Assembly (NCBI RefSeq): GCF_022346925.1
Contig: NZ_JAKRNJ010000001.1
Coordinates: 62,001 to 126,000, forward strand
Origin: Microvirga sp. ACRRW
GTDB lineage: Bacteria; Pseudomonadota; Alphaproteobacteria; Rhizobiales; Beijerinckiaceae
Length of the DNA stretch: 64,000 bases
Direction: 5' to 3'
Shown here: positions 1 to 9,801 of the stretch, piece by piece
Position numbering within the stretch: the stretch's first letter is position 1
How the letters are laid out: the number at the start of each line of letters is the position of its first letter
Notes under the pieces: model-generated
Database searches by the model: none
What the model saw: only the letters and a program-made list of their open reading frames with translations
Told to the model about the DNA's origin: nothing
Made by a program: the position numbers and the translations under genes

Positions 1-1
1 G

Positions 2-1852
2 ATGGTGATCGGGCGCGATCAGGTGGCGTTTCTCTGCGCCCTGACCCTGATCGGTCTCGCCGGACACCGCATCTGGACCGCGCCGAAACCCCTCGCCTAT
101 CTGCGCTCGCGCCTTCCGCTTCTCTTAAGCATGGCCTTCATCGGCGGCACGCTGCTGGCGGTGCCGGTCATCCTGACCATGCAGTTCCTCGCCACCTCGA
201 CGAGGCCTTCCTTCGGCTTCGGCGTGGCGGCCATGGGCTCCCTGCCGCCCGAAAGCCTGGCGACGATCCTGTTCGGCAACATCTTCGGCTCGCTGCGCTG
301 GACCTACGATTACTGGGGTCCGGACTGGCACAGCCTGTCCGAGGGCACCTGGACCGACCGGGCCACCAACTATCTGTTCATCGGCACGATCCCGGCTCTC
401 TTCCTCCTTTGGCACGGCATTGCCGGGGGCAGGCTTTTCGCGCGCGAGTTCCGGTTCTTCCTGGTCGTCGGCGTGCTGGCCCTGTTCTATGCGCTCGGCC
501 GCTATTCACCCGGTTTCGAGGCTGTGTTCGATCACTTGCCCGGCGTGAATCTCTATCGCCGCCCGGCGGATGCAACCTTCCTCATCAACATCATCCTTGC
601 CTTCGCCTCGGGCTATCTCGTGCACCGCTACGCCACTGAAGGAATGCCGAGCTGGAACGAGGCCGCCCTCGGCCAGCTCCGCATCGCGCTCCCTGCCCTT
701 GCCGTCGCGCTTGTGATTGCCGCCATCGCCAGCGGCGTCGCATTCGCCATCCAGGGCGGCTTCGTCGCATCCTCTCTCACAGATGCAGGCGGCGGCCTCC
801 TGGCGGCTGGCATCGTCATGGCGCTCATGACCAAGCTGGGCGGAGGCGCCTATCGGCGGGAGGCCATCGCCGCCGCTCTCGTGGTCCTCACCGGCGCGGA
901 GCTGATCAGCCGTCATGCGGCCTCGGCGATGAACGCCGAGCCTGCGGGGCGCTACACGGTCTTCACCCAGCTGCCGCCGGAGCAGTTGCAGGGCCTGCAG
1001 ATCCTCAAGCGCGAGCTTGCCGACCGTCACAGCCAGGGCGAATATCCCCGCGTCGAGATCCTTGGGTTGCAGGGCTCCTGGCAGAATGCCTCCATGGTTC
1101 TCGAGATCGAGGACATCATCGGCTACAACCCCCTGCGCCTTGCCGATTACGAGCGCGCCATCGGACCGGGCGAGAACGCCGAGGACCCGAACCTGCGCCA
1201 ATTCCCCGCGTCGTTCCGGGGCTATGAATGCGATCTCGCGGGCCTGCTCGGGCTCGACTATCTCGTCCTCGACCGTCCCGTCTCGAAGCTCCCCCGCCAC
1301 TTCCCGCGTCTTGCCGATGCGGAGGTTGTCTACGGCACCGGCAAGATGTGGATCTACCGTCTCAACACCACTGGCCGCCGCGCCTACATGGCGCAGCATG
1401 TGCAGGCGGTGGATTCGGAGGCCGTGGTGGGCGCGGATGAACTGCCCGACTTCAACCGCGAAACGGAAGCGCTGATCGATCAGGCGAGCATGCCTCTGCT
1501 CAAGGCCCATTATGCGCCCGTGCGTCCCACCGGCGAGAAGCCTGACAGCAAGGTGAGGATCGTCAGCTACAAACGCAATTCCGTGACCCTGGACGTCGAG
1601 AGCGCGGAGCACGGCGTGCTCGTGCTGCACGACATCTATTATCCGGGCTGGGAAGCAAGCGTGGACGGCGAGCGCCGCCCGGTGCTTCGGGCGAACCTCC
1701 TGTTCCGTGGCGTGGAAGTGCCGGCCGGCAAGCACCGCGTCGAATTCGCCTTCCGCCCCCTTTCCATTGAGAATTTAGTTGCAGCGGCCACCGATCTCGT
1801 GGAAACCGAGGAAGCGCCGATCAAGACCGCCGTCGTCACGCCTGGGCGATAG
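2..1852 (+). CDS. YfhO-like multi-pass membrane protein, 5' truncated
   Basis: The reading frame is open from the window edge, so the true start lies upstream and only about 616 C-terminal residues are visible. About eight hydrophobic segments fall in the first 310 residues, followed by a large soluble domain. The end contains GWEASVDGE and a V-PAGKHRVEF-F-P block, the beta-sandwich that closes YfhO/GT-C-like proteins. Family members are thought to act in glycosylation or export of cell-envelope polymers. The specific substrate cannot be read from the sequence. It could also be annotated as a DUF-type glycosyltransferase-like protein. Confidence 0.75.
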   Translation: MVIGRDQVAFLCALTLIGLAGHRIWTAPKPLAYLRSRLPLLLSMAFIGGTLLAVPVILTMQFLATSTRPSFGFGVAAMGSLPPESLATILFGNIFGSLRWTYDYWGPDWHSLSEGTWTDRATNYLFIGTIPALFLLWHGIAGGRLFAREFRFFLVVGVLALFYALGRYSPGFEAVFDHLPGVNLYRRPADATFLINIILAFASGYLVHRYATEGMPSWNEAALGQLRIALPALAVALVIAAIASGVAFAIQGGFVASSLTDAGGGLLAAGIVMALMTKLGGGAYRREAIAAALVVLTGAELISRHAASAMNAEPAGRYTVFTQLPPEQLQGLQILKRELADRHSQGEYPRVEILGLQGSWQNASMVLEIEDIIGYNPLRLADYERAIGPGENAEDPNLRQFPASFRGYECDLAGLLGLDYLVLDRPVSKLPRHFPRLADAEVVYGTGKMWIYRLNTTGRRAYMAQHVQAVDSEAVVGADELPDFNRETEALIDQASMPLLKAHYAPVRPTGEKPDSKVRIVSYKRNSVTLDVESAEHGVLVLHDIYYPGWEASVDGERRPVLRANLLFRGVEVPAGKHRVEFAFRPLSIENLVAAATDLVETEEAPIKTAVVTPGR

Positions 1853-1874
1853 CGGGAATATTCGAACTCTTTTG

Positions 1875-2807
1875 ATGATGATGTTTCTGAACTCCCGCAT
1901 CTCGGCCTTAAGCCTTTTCGCTCTGCTGACGGCATCCGCCGCCTCCGCCCAGAGCATGACTCAGCCCCTCGGAGCGGCCCCGCAGCCCTTCGGGCCGCCG
2001 ACACCGGGCGTGCCCTCGTTCTCGCAGAGCCCGCCCCCTACGCTGACTCTCAAGCAGGTGGCGGTGAATGCGGGCGCAGTCTTTTCCGAAAGCAACGAGC
2101 CGATCCGCTCGGGCTTGGTCTGGCGCGTTTTCGAGGACAGGGGCGACACATCTCAGCCGAACATCGTCGCACGTTCCAGCAACCCGACGCCGAGCTTCAC
2201 CCTGGCGCCGGGGAACTACATCGTGCATGTGGCCTATGGTTTCGCCAGCGCCACGAAGCGCATCAGCGTGCAGTCCGGCAACCTGAACGAGCGCCTCGTG
2301 GTCAGCGCCGGGGCGTTGCGGCTGAAAGGTGCGGTCGGCGAAAGCCCGATTGCGGCAAGCCGCGTGTCCTTCTCCGTCTATGTGCCGGAAGCGCAGAACT
2401 CGGAAGGCCGCCTCGTCATCGCCAATGCCAAACCCAATGAAGTGATCCGCCTGCCCGAGGGCAGCTATCACGTGGTGTCCACCTACGGCGACGCGAACGC
2501 GATCATGCGCAGCGATCTGAAGGTGGAATCCGGCAAGGTCACGGAAGCGACCCTCAATCACCGCGCGGCCACCGTCACGCTCAAGCTGGTAGCGTCCGAG
2601 GGCGGAGAGGCTTTCGCGGGAACGGCGTTCAGCGTGCTTACCCCCGGCGGCGACGTGATCCGCGAAGCCATCGGCGCGTTTCCGTCCGTGACATTGGCGG
2701 AAGGCGAATATGTTCTGATCGCCCGTCACGAAGGCAAGGTCTTCACGAAGGACTTCAAGGTCGAGAGCGGCCTCGACCGGGACATCGAAGTTCTCGCCAA
2801 GCCCTAA
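1875..2807 (+). CDS. secreted protein with three internal beta repeats
   Basis: The start is the first of three consecutive ATGs (1875, 1878, 1881), giving 310 residues with a signal peptide ending near ASAASAQS. After a Pro-rich stretch the mature part repeats a module about 75-90 residues long, each marked by L-x-x-G-x-Y-x-V-x-x-x-x-G (LAPGNYIVHVAYG, LPEGSYHVVSTYG, LAEGEYVLIARHEG). This suggests tandem Ig-like or carboxypeptidase-regulatory-like folds in the periplasm. It lies 22 bases downstream of the YfhO-like gene and may be co-transcribed with it. I recognise no specific function. Confidence 0.8.
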   Translation: MMMFLNSRISALSLFALLTASAASAQSMTQPLGAAPQPFGPPTPGVPSFSQSPPPTLTLKQVAVNAGAVFSESNEPIRSGLVWRVFEDRGDTSQPNIVARSSNPTPSFTLAPGNYIVHVAYGFASATKRISVQSGNLNERLVVSAGALRLKGAVGESPIAASRVSFSVYVPEAQNSEGRLVIANAKPNEVIRLPEGSYHVVSTYGDANAIMRSDLKVESGKVTEATLNHRAATVTLKLVASEGGEAFAGTAFSVLTPGGDVIREAIGAFPSVTLAEGEYVLIARHEGKVFTKDFKVESGLDRDIEVLAKP

Positions 2808-2836
2808 ATCCTGAACCTTTCAGCCCTCCCCGCATT

Positions 2837-2867
2837 GACCGAACGTCACAACCATTTGCGTTCGGTC
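2837..2867. repeat. inverted repeat upstream of the CBS-BON gene
   Basis: GACCGAACG at 2837-2845 is perfectly complementary to CGTTCGGTC at 2859-2867, separated by 13 bases. No T-tract follows, so a terminator is unlikely. It sits 55 bases before the CBS-BON start, where an operator or 5' UTR hairpin would be expected. Confidence 0.5.
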
Positions 2868-2922
2868 GCGCCGGGCATGCGCTCATTTCCTTCAAGGCGT
2901 GACCTTGAGAGGAATGAAGCTC

Positions 2923-4251
2923 ATGAGAATTTCTGACATCATGACCCGCAACGTGCGCGTGGTCTCGCCCGACAGAACTATCCAGGAAGCCGCGCGGCTC
3001 ATGGATGAGATGAATGTCGGCGTTCTGCCCGTCTGCGACGGACGCCGCCTGCGCGGCATGATCACCGACAGGGACATCACCGTCCGCGCCACCGCAGCGG
3101 GCCTCCCACCGGATACCACGCACGTGCGCGATGTCATGTCGGACAATGTGTGGTGGTGTTTCGACGATGACGATGTGGGCCACATCGTGCAGCTCATGAG
3201 CGATCATCAGATCCGCCGCCTGCCTGTCGTCGATCACGATAAGCACCTTGTGGGTATCGTAGCCCTCGGCGATCTCGCCACCGACAGCGAGAGCGACGCC
3301 TCCCGCGCGCTCCATCGCATCTCCACCCCATCCGAGCCCGACCGCACGGGAACGCCCACATCATCGCGCGCAGATCAGACCAGAGGCGGCGGTCAAGCGC
3401 GCCTGACGGGAGATGAGCGGCGTGAGCTGGAGAGGCGCATGAGCCGGGGCGATGACGACTGGCGTCACCGCCCGCACGATTACCGTGAGGATCGCGGCAG
3501 GCATACCCGGCGCGATGACAGGCGTGGTGGCGTCGAATTCCGTTTCCGTGACGAGGACGATGTGCGCGCCGCCTTCGGCAGCTTCGGCTATCCGGGCGAG
3601 GAGAACATGCGCGATGCACGCATGCGCGGCGGCTTCGGCGGCGACGGCTATCAAAGCTACGGGGATGAATATGCAGGCCGCGGTTCTGCTGGACGCGGCT
3701 ATCATCCGAAGCGTTATGGCGCTTCGACCATTACGGGCGAGCGCGCCCGTCCCGGTGACGACAGCAGCGAGAGCGATCGTCTCATGCAGGATCGAGAGCG
3801 CACCTGGAGCCTTGTGAACGAGCGCCGCGATCACAGCAATTACGGCATGGGTCCCGGCAACACCCGCTTCGGCAACGATGCCACCGCGAGCCGTGGCGAA
3901 GTACGCCGCGACGATCATCGCGGACGAGGACCGCGCAACTATCAACGCTCCGACGACCGCATCCGCGAGGACGTGAACGAACGGCTCAGCGACGATGTGC
4001 GCGTCGATGCATCGGAGATCGAGGTTGCCGTGCAGAACCGCGAGGTCACCCTCACCGGCACGGTGCGCGACCGCAATGAGAAGCGCTGGGCCGAGGACAT
4101 CGCGGAGTCCGTGTCGGGTGTCGCGCATGTGCAGAATAACCTGCGCGTCGGGCAGCGCACAACTGGCACTGAAGCAGGCGATGCATCCGCCGTCCGCAGC
4201 GGCACGACTCCCGGTGGGCGCGCAAGCGGAAAGCAGCGGCAGAATTCATAA
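2923..4251 (+). CDS. CBS-pair and BON domain fusion protein with Arg/Asp/Gly-rich linker
   Basis: Start ATG 2923 is 9 bases after GAGAGGA; ATG 2914 would overlap that site. The 442-residue product opens with two CBS motifs (ISDIMTRNVRVVSPDRTI and VRDVMSDNVWW), a pair that typically binds adenine nucleotides. Residues of about 125-345 form a charged linker rich in Arg, Asp and Gly with RGGFGG- and DDRRGG-type stretches. A BON domain follows (about 350-425, with LTGTVRDRNEKRWAE), a fold that binds membranes or ligands. No signal peptide is visible, so it is probably cytosolic. Related short CBS-BON proteins are common in the order; the long linker is the unusual part. Confidence 0.85.
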   Translation: MRISDIMTRNVRVVSPDRTIQEAARLMDEMNVGVLPVCDGRRLRGMITDRDITVRATAAGLPPDTTHVRDVMSDNVWWCFDDDDVGHIVQLMSDHQIRRLPVVDHDKHLVGIVALGDLATDSESDASRALHRISTPSEPDRTGTPTSSRADQTRGGGQARLTGDERRELERRMSRGDDDWRHRPHDYREDRGRHTRRDDRRGGVEFRFRDEDDVRAAFGSFGYPGEENMRDARMRGGFGGDGYQSYGDEYAGRGSAGRGYHPKRYGASTITGERARPGDDSSESDRLMQDRERTWSLVNERRDHSNYGMGPGNTRFGNDATASRGEVRRDDHRGRGPRNYQRSDDRIREDVNERLSDDVRVDASEIEVAVQNREVTLTGTVRDRNEKRWAEDIAESVSGVAHVQNNLRVGQRTTGTEAGDASAVRSGTTPGGRASGKQRQNS

Positions 4252-4295
4252 CAAACTCCGTCCTCATCCTGAGGAATTGAGTTTTTTGAAACGAA

Positions 4296-4328
4296 AAAGG
4301 CGGCGCTTCTTTCGGAAGCGCCGCCTTT
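4296..4328. terminator. bidirectional intrinsic terminator
   Basis: A 14-bp perfect stem (4296-4309 with 4315-4328) around a 5-base loop, with an A-run before and a T-run after, lies between the convergent CBS-BON and thrS genes and would stop transcription from both sides. Confidence 0.9.
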
Positions 4329-4350
4329 ATTCATTCGTAGATCGGAAGCC

Positions 4351-6363
4351 TTAAGGGACCGTGCCTGCCACCACGTGATGTCCGTCGAGGGTGGCGTGGC
4401 CTTCCGGCTCCGACACGGCCTGTGCGACGCGGCGCAGGTCCGGCGTGATCGCCTCTGCGGCGAGCGCCTTCAGCGCCTCGTCGAGCGACATGGACGTCTG
4501 GTCCTGGCTGCCGAGACGGCGGATCGAGACGGTGCGCTCGGCGGCTTCCTTGCGGCCCACCACGAGAAGCACCGGCACCTTCACCAGCGAATGCTCGCGG
4601 ACCTTGTAGTTGATCTTCTCATTGCGAAGATCAGCCTCGACGCGAAGACCGGCCGCTTCAGCCGCCTTCACCACTTCCATGGCGTAGTCGTCGCCTTCCG
4701 AAGTGATGGTGGCGACCACCACCTGCACCGGCGCGAGCCAGAGCGGGAAGTGACCGGCGAAGTGCTCGATCAGGATACCGGTGAAGCGCTCCATGGAGCC
4801 GCAGATCGCGCGGTGCACCATGACGGGCGTCTTCTTCTGGCCGTCCGCATCGACGTAGAACGCACCGAAGCGCTCCGGCAGGTTGAAGTCCACCTGAGTG
4901 GTGCCGCATTGCCAGTCGCGGCCGATGGCATCGCGCAGCACATACTCGAACTTCGGCCCGTAGAACGCGCCCTCACCCGGATTGATGGACGTCTTGATGC
5001 GTCCGCCGGATTGATCCTCGATCTGCTTCAGCACGCGGGTCATTACATCTTCCGCATGATCCCACATCTCGTCGGTGCCGACGCGCTTTTCAGGGCGGGT
5101 CGAGAGCTTCACGACGATATCGCCGAAGCCGAAATCGGCGTAGGTCGACAGGATCAGATCGTTGATCTTCAGGCACTCTTCCGCGAGCTGCTCCTCGGTG
5201 CAGAAGATATGCGCGTCGTCCTGCGTGAAGCCGCGCACGCGCATGAGGCCATGCAGTGCGCCCGACGGCTCGTAGCGGTGCACGTTGCCGAATTCGGCGA
5301 GGCGCAGCGGCAGGTCGCGGTATGACTTCAGGCCGTGCTTGAAGATCTGCACGTGGCCCGGGCAGTTCATCGGCTTGATCGCGAAGACGCGCTCGTCTTC
5401 CGTTTGCGTCGCGAACATGTTCTCGCGATACCAGCCCCAGTGACCGGAGGTCTCCCACAGAGCCTTGTCGAGGATCTGCGGCGCGTTCACTTCCCTGTAG
5501 GTGCCCTTCAGGCGGCGACGCATATAGGAGATCAGCTCCTGGAACACCGTCCAGCCCTTCGGGTGCCAGAACACGACGCCCGGCCCTTCCTCCTGGAAGT
5601 GGAACAGGTCCATCTCGCGGCCCAGGCGACGGTGATCGCGCTTCTCGGCTTCCTCGAGCTGATGGATGTAGTTGTCGAGGTCTTCCTGAGAGGCCCAGGC
5701 GGTCGCGTAGATGCGGGTGAGCATCGCGTTGTTCGAGTCACCGCGCCAGTAAGCACCGGCCACCTTCATGAGCTTGAAGGCGTTGCCGATCTTGCCCGTG
5801 GAGGACATGTGCGGACCGCGGCAGAGATCGAACCAGTCGCCCTGGAAATAGATCTTCAGATCCTGGCCTTCCGGAATCGCGTCGATGAGCTCGATCTTGT
5901 AGGTCTCGCCCTTCTCCTTGAAAACCTGCTTGGCCTTCTCGCGGCTCCACACTTCCTTCGTGAAAGGCTTATCGCGCGCGATGATCTCGCGCATCTTCGC
6001 CTCGATGGCCGGAAAGTCTTCCGGCGTGAAGGGCTCGTTGCGCGCGAAGTCGTAATAGAAGCCGTTCTCGATCACGGGACCGATGGTCACCTGCGTTCCA
6101 GGGAAAAGCTCCTGCACCGCCTCGGCCAGAACGTGCGCGGCATCGTGCCGGATCAGCTCCAGCGAGCGCGGGTCCTCGCGGTTCAAAAATTCGATCTTGG
6201 CGTCCTTCGTGATCGGATCGGCCAGATCCGTCACGGTGCCGTCGAGCGCCATGGCAACCGTGCGCTTGGCAAGCGACTTGGCAATGCCTTCCACGATCTC
6301 GCGACCGGAGATGCCGGGCTCGAACTGGCGCTGAGCGCCATCGGGAAATGTCAGGGTAATCAT
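4351..6363 (-). CDS. thrS: threonine--tRNA ligase
   Basis: Charges tRNA-Thr with threonine in the cytosol. The 670-residue product has the N-terminal TGS domain (FPDGAQ), the editing-domain HxxxH (H73, H77), class II motif 2 ([21 protein letters not shown]) and motif 3 ([14 protein letters not shown]), then the anticodon-binding domain. It is about 28 residues longer than the E. coli enzyme, mostly from a C-terminal tail after the usual end near TPDLRR. ATG 6363 is used; a TTG at 6369 sits closer to AGGAG. It follows yidD by 77 bases and probably shares its transcript. Confidence 0.97.
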   Translation of the reverse strand: MITLTFPDGAQRQFEPGISGREIVEGIAKSLAKRTVAMALDGTVTDLADPITKDAKIEFLNREDPRSLELIRHDAAHVLAEAVQELFPGTQVTIGPVIENGFYYDFARNEPFTPEDFPAIEAKMREIIARDKPFTKEVWSREKAKQVFKEKGETYKIELIDAIPEGQDLKIYFQGDWFDLCRGPHMSSTGKIGNAFKLMKVAGAYWRGDSNNAMLTRIYATAWASQEDLDNYIHQLEEAEKRDHRRLGREMDLFHFQEEGPGVVFWHPKGWTVFQELISYMRRRLKGTYREVNAPQILDKALWETSGHWGWYRENMFATQTEDERVFAIKPMNCPGHVQIFKHGLKSYRDLPLRLAEFGNVHRYEPSGALHGLMRVRGFTQDDAHIFCTEEQLAEECLKINDLILSTYADFGFGDIVVKLSTRPEKRVGTDEMWDHAEDVMTRVLKQIEDQSGGRIKTSINPGEGAFYGPKFEYVLRDAIGRDWQCGTTQVDFNLPERFGAFYVDADGQKKTPVMVHRAICGSMERFTGILIEHFAGHFPLWLAPVQVVVATITSEGDDYAMEVVKAAEAAGLRVEADLRNEKINYKVREHSLVKVPVLLVVGRKEAAERTVSIRRLGSQDQTSMSLDEALKALAAEAITPDLRRVAQAVSEPEGHATLDGHHVVAGTVP

Positions 6364-6440
6364 CGTCAAAATGTCTCCTGGCTCACTCCTGCCAACGGAG
6401 CAGGTAAGCGGGGGCCGACGGTTTGTTGGAAAAGGCGAAA

Positions 6441-6770
6441 TCAGCCGCCGTCAGGTTCGACTGAATCGCAGACAATCGGGGGAGCGTTGACGCCCCGCCA
6501 GCGACCATAGGTCCACGGCTTATACCAGCCCGCGCCTTCGGGCAATGTTTCAGGAACATTGTCGATGCCGGAGGTTCCGAAGGGGCCGCAACGGCAGATG
6601 CGGGCAAAGCCCATCCACCCGCCCGGCCAGAAGCCGTACTTCTGAATCGCCTCGTCGGTATATTCGGAGCAGGACGGCAGGTGCCGGCACTGGCGGCCGA
6701 CGAGGCCGGAAAGGCTGAGCTGATAGCCCCGGATCGCCCAATGCGCCGCACGCTGGACAGGGCTCGGCAT
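6441..6770 (-). CDS. yidD: membrane protein insertion efficiency factor YidD
   Basis: A 109-residue YidD protein that assists YidC-dependent insertion at the inner membrane. It shows the family cysteine pattern ([19 protein letters not shown], then RICRCGPFG and GIDNVPE). The start ATG 6770 overlaps the TGA of the upstream IscU-like gene by one base, giving translational coupling. The C-terminal 35 residues after the core are longer than in the E. coli protein. Confidence 0.93.
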   Translation of the reverse strand: MPSPVQRAAHWAIRGYQLSLSGLVGRQCRHLPSCSEYTDEAIQKYGFWPGGWMGFARICRCGPFGTSGIDNVPETLPEGAGWYKPWTYGRWRGVNAPPIVCDSVEPDGG

Positions 6771-7216
6771 CAGGCCCCGCCCTTCGCCCGGTGCGCCTCG
6801 ATCTGGTCGAGGGCATCGACCACCGCATTGAAGGTGAGAAGAATGGATGCGTGGCGGGCCTTGTAGTCCCGCAAGGGCTCCAGGACCTTCAGGTCTTCCC
6901 ACTTACCCTGCGGCGGCTCCCCATTTTCCTTGAGCACCCGGCTTGCCGCATCCCTCACCTCGCGCAGTTCCTCGACTGTGGAGCCGATCACATGTTCGCC
7001 CATGATGGCGGAAGAAGCCTGGCCGAGGGCGCAGGCCTTCACGTCGTGGGCGAAAGCCGTCACAACATTACCTTCGAGCTTCAAATCGACCGTCACCGTG
7101 GAGCCGCAGAGCTTCGAATGCGCCGTCGCCGACGCATCGGGCTCGGGCAAGCGCCCAAGGTGAGGGATATTTGCCGCAAGTTCGAGGATGCGGCGGCTAT
7201 AGATATCGTTCAGCAT
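6770..7216 (-). CDS. IscU/SufU-like iron-sulfur scaffold family protein
   Basis: A 148-residue protein of the NifU N-terminal/SufU fold. Two of the three usual cluster-ligand cysteines are present (C37 in HSKLCGS, C62 in VKACALGQ). At the third position the sequence reads KARHASILLTF, with His where Cys is expected. It may still bind Zn or a cluster, or act as a carrier. It is the first gene of a minus-strand unit with yidD and thrS and is divergent from folE. Confidence 0.85.
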   Translation of the reverse strand: MLNDIYSRRILELAANIPHLGRLPEPDASATAHSKLCGSTVTVDLKLEGNVVTAFAHDVKACALGQASSAIMGEHVIGSTVEELREVRDAASRVLKENGEPPQGKWEDLKVLEPLRDYKARHASILLTFNAVVDALDQIEAHRAKGGA

Positions 7217-7393
7217 TCCGGTCTATGAAAGTTACGCATGGGAACGTTCTCCACGTCTCCCTTTACACCTATATAGAGATCATGACCGAACTCCGCGACA
7301 GGGCTGCGTGTTGCCCTCAAGACGGAAGACGGAAGTGAAACACCAGAGGCATCCCCTGCTTCCGCACAGTGCAAGTTGAGAGAGAGGCTCCAC

Positions 7394-8026
7394 GTGAGTG
7401 ATGTGGTTAAGTCCTTGTCCCCGCGTCTGATTCCAGCCGCCGACAAGCCTATCGACCGTCCCAGCCGGGAGGAAGCCGAAGCGGCTGTTCGGACCCTGAT
7501 CCGTTGGGCGGGCGACGATCCGCAACGGGAAGGCCTGCACGATACGCCCAAGCGCGTCGCCAAGGCATTCAAGGAATTCTATTCCGGCTACGACGACGAT
7601 CCGAAGGACGTCCTGAATAAAATCTTCGCAGAAGTAGAGGGTTACGATGACATCGTGCTCGTGCGCGACATCCCCTTCTATTCCCATTGCGAGCACCACC
7701 TCGTGCCGTTCTACGGCATGGCGCATATCGCCTATTACCCGACCAAGGGCGTGGTGGGCCTGTCCAAGCTCGCGCGCCTCGTGGAGGTCTATGCCCGACG
7801 CCTCCAGACGCAGGAGACCATGACGGCGCAGATCGCTGCCGCCATGGAGCAGTACCTGGAACCGCGTGGCGTAGCCGTGATGATCGAGGCCGAGCATATG
7901 TGCATGTCCATGCGCGGCGTGCAGAAGGCAGGTGCGATGACGCTCACCACCCAGTTCACCGGCGCATTTAACGATCCGGCAGAGCAGGTGCGCTTCCTCA
8001 CGCTCGTGAGACACGGTAAGGCTTGA
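7394..8026 (+). CDS. folE: GTP cyclohydrolase I
   Basis: Converts GTP to dihydroneopterin triphosphate, the first step of folate and pterin synthesis. Zinc ligands are visible in HCEHHLVPF and [10 protein letters not shown], with the usual [12 protein letters not shown] core. I use GTG 7394, 6 bases after AGAGAGG; a TTG at 7376 would add six residues. The 210-residue length is normal. hisI follows after 28 bases, a common arrangement in Rhizobiales. Confidence 0.95.
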   Translation: MSDVVKSLSPRLIPAADKPIDRPSREEAEAAVRTLIRWAGDDPQREGLHDTPKRVAKAFKEFYSGYDDDPKDVLNKIFAEVEGYDDIVLVRDIPFYSHCEHHLVPFYGMAHIAYYPTKGVVGLSKLARLVEVYARRLQTQETMTAQIAAAMEQYLEPRGVAVMIEAEHMCMSMRGVQKAGAMTLTTQFTGAFNDPAEQVRFLTLVRHGKA

Positions 8027-8054
8027 GGCGATTCCTCAAGCTCTTGAGACTCCC

Positions 8055-8471
8055 ATGTGCGCGTCCTGCCCCAGCATCTTTCCCGCTCCAGGCTCTAAGG
8101 CCGAACTCGAGGAGGGCTTCGCCCTCACCCCGCGCTTCGGCGCGGACGGGCTCGTCACCTGTGTCACCACGGATGCGGCGACGGGCGAATTGCTGATGGT
8201 CGCGCACATGAACGCAGAGGCCCTCGCCAAGACCCTTGAGACTGGCGAGGCCTGGTACTGGTCGCGCTCGCGCGGCGAGCTCTGGCACAAGGGCGCGACG
8301 AGCGGACAGATCCAGACTGTGGTCGAGGTGCGCGTCGATTGCGACCAGGACGCCCTGTGGCTCAAGGTGAACGTGGCCGGCGACGGCGGCTGCTGCCACA
8401 CGGGCCGCCGCTCCTGCTTCTACCGCAAGGTCGAAACAGTGGATGGAAAGCCTGCCCTCGTTCAGGCGTGA
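8055..8471 (+). CDS. hisI: phosphoribosyl-AMP cyclohydrolase
   Basis: Third step of histidine biosynthesis, opening the purine ring of phosphoribosyl-AMP. The 138-residue single-function form (no HisE part) carries the metal-binding pattern [12 protein letters not shown] and [14 protein letters not shown], plus [14 protein letters not shown]. It is probably co-transcribed with folE. Confidence 0.95.
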   Translation: MCASCPSIFPAPGSKAELEEGFALTPRFGADGLVTCVTTDAATGELLMVAHMNAEALAKTLETGEAWYWSRSRGELWHKGATSGQIQTVVEVRVDCDQDALWLKVNVAGDGGCCHTGRRSCFYRKVETVDGKPALVQA

Positions 8472-8553
8472 AGAGTGAGCCTCACATCAATGGGAGGCTT
8501 TCCTCCGTCGATGATGGGTTCCCATTCACAAACGCTTCGCTAAAAGCGGCTGT

Positions 8554-9726
8554 ATGACACGACGCGATCTTCTCCCGGCCCGCGCGGCCGTCAGCGCCAC
8601 GTTCTTCGGCAACGGCTTCGGCATCGGCATCTGGGCGGCGCAGCTGCCGCGCTTCAAGGCTGCTCTCGGCTTGTCCGACGGACAGCTCAGCGTCGGCCTC
8701 CTCGCCTTCTCCATCGGCGCGGTATTGCTCATGCCGGTCATCGGCTGGGTGATCACACATGTGGGCAGCAGGCTCGCGACCCTCGTCGCGGCACTCTGCT
8801 TCACTATCGGCCTGCTCCTGATCGGACTTGCACCCAGCTTAAGCCTCTTCGTTGCAGCCTCTTTCCTGGCTGGCGCCTTCAACGGCTCGCTCGACATCTC
8901 CATGAACACCAACGCCACCGTGGTGGAGAAGGCCTGGGGTCAGGCGATCATGTCGTCGTTCCATGCCTTCTTCAGTCTCGGCGGCCTCGTCGGCGCCGCC
9001 GTATCGGGATTGCTGATCGCACTCAACCTGTCGATCTTCTCGACCATGCTCGTCTCCTGCATTCTCATGGGCTTGCTCTTCCTGGGCGCGGCCTTCGGCA
9101 TGATGAGCGAGACGGAGAAAATGGCGAATGAGGGCCACGGCTTTGCCCTGCCCCGCGGTCCCGTGGTGATCGTCGCGGTGCTCGCCATGTTCTGCTTCAT
9201 CGTGGAAGGCGCGATGGTGGATTGGACGGCGATCTATCTGGAAACCGTCGCAGGCGTGGAACTGAAACAGGCCTTCATCGGCTTTGCCGCCTTCTCGCTC
9301 ACCATGACGATCTGCCGCTTTCTCGGCGATGCCGTCGTGCGCCGCCTGGGCCGCGTCCGCACCATGCAGCTGGGTGGTTTGCTTGCGGCAGCGGGGCTGG
9401 GCCTTGCCGTCCTGGTACCGCAGCCTGTTGCCGCCACCCTCGGATTTGCCCTCGTGGGCTTCGGGCTTGCCAATCTCGTGCCGATTCTCTTCAGCACGGG
9501 AGCGCAGATCCCCGGCATTGCGCCGAGCATGGGCGTCGCCATGGTGGCGACCCTCGGCTATGGCGGCTACCTCATGGGCCCACCCCTCATCGGCTTCGGC
9601 GGAGACATCGTCGGGCTTCGTGTCATGCTCGCCGTATTGATCCTGTTCGCGCTCACCATCAGCATTTTGTCACAGCGGGCCCTTCGCTCCTCCACTGTTC
9701 AGTTTTCGGCAACGCGACCTAAATGA
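8554..9726 (+). CDS. MFS transporter
   Basis: A 390-residue protein with about twelve hydrophobic segments and MFS-type charged loops between helices 2-3 (THVGSRLA) and 8-9 (VVRRLGRVRTM). The N-terminal part resembles FucP/YbjJ-type sugar or drug exporters. The substrate cannot be assigned. It stands alone between hisI and the patatin gene. Confidence 0.88.
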   Translation: MTRRDLLPARAAVSATFFGNGFGIGIWAAQLPRFKAALGLSDGQLSVGLLAFSIGAVLLMPVIGWVITHVGSRLATLVAALCFTIGLLLIGLAPSLSLFVAASFLAGAFNGSLDISMNTNATVVEKAWGQAIMSSFHAFFSLGGLVGAAVSGLLIALNLSIFSTMLVSCILMGLLFLGAAFGMMSETEKMANEGHGFALPRGPVVIVAVLAMFCFIVEGAMVDWTAIYLETVAGVELKQAFIGFAAFSLTMTICRFLGDAVVRRLGRVRTMQLGGLLAAAGLGLAVLVPQPVAATLGFALVGFGLANLVPILFSTGAQIPGIAPSMGVAMVATLGYGGYLMGPPLIGFGGDIVGLRVMLAVLILFALTISILSQRALRSSTVQFSATRPK

Positions 9727-9801
9727 AGCTTGAGAGGCACTCTTCATGCGCCCTTCACCAAGCTGGAGCATGATGGGAACAAACGGCCTTGGAGTTGAGC
9801 A

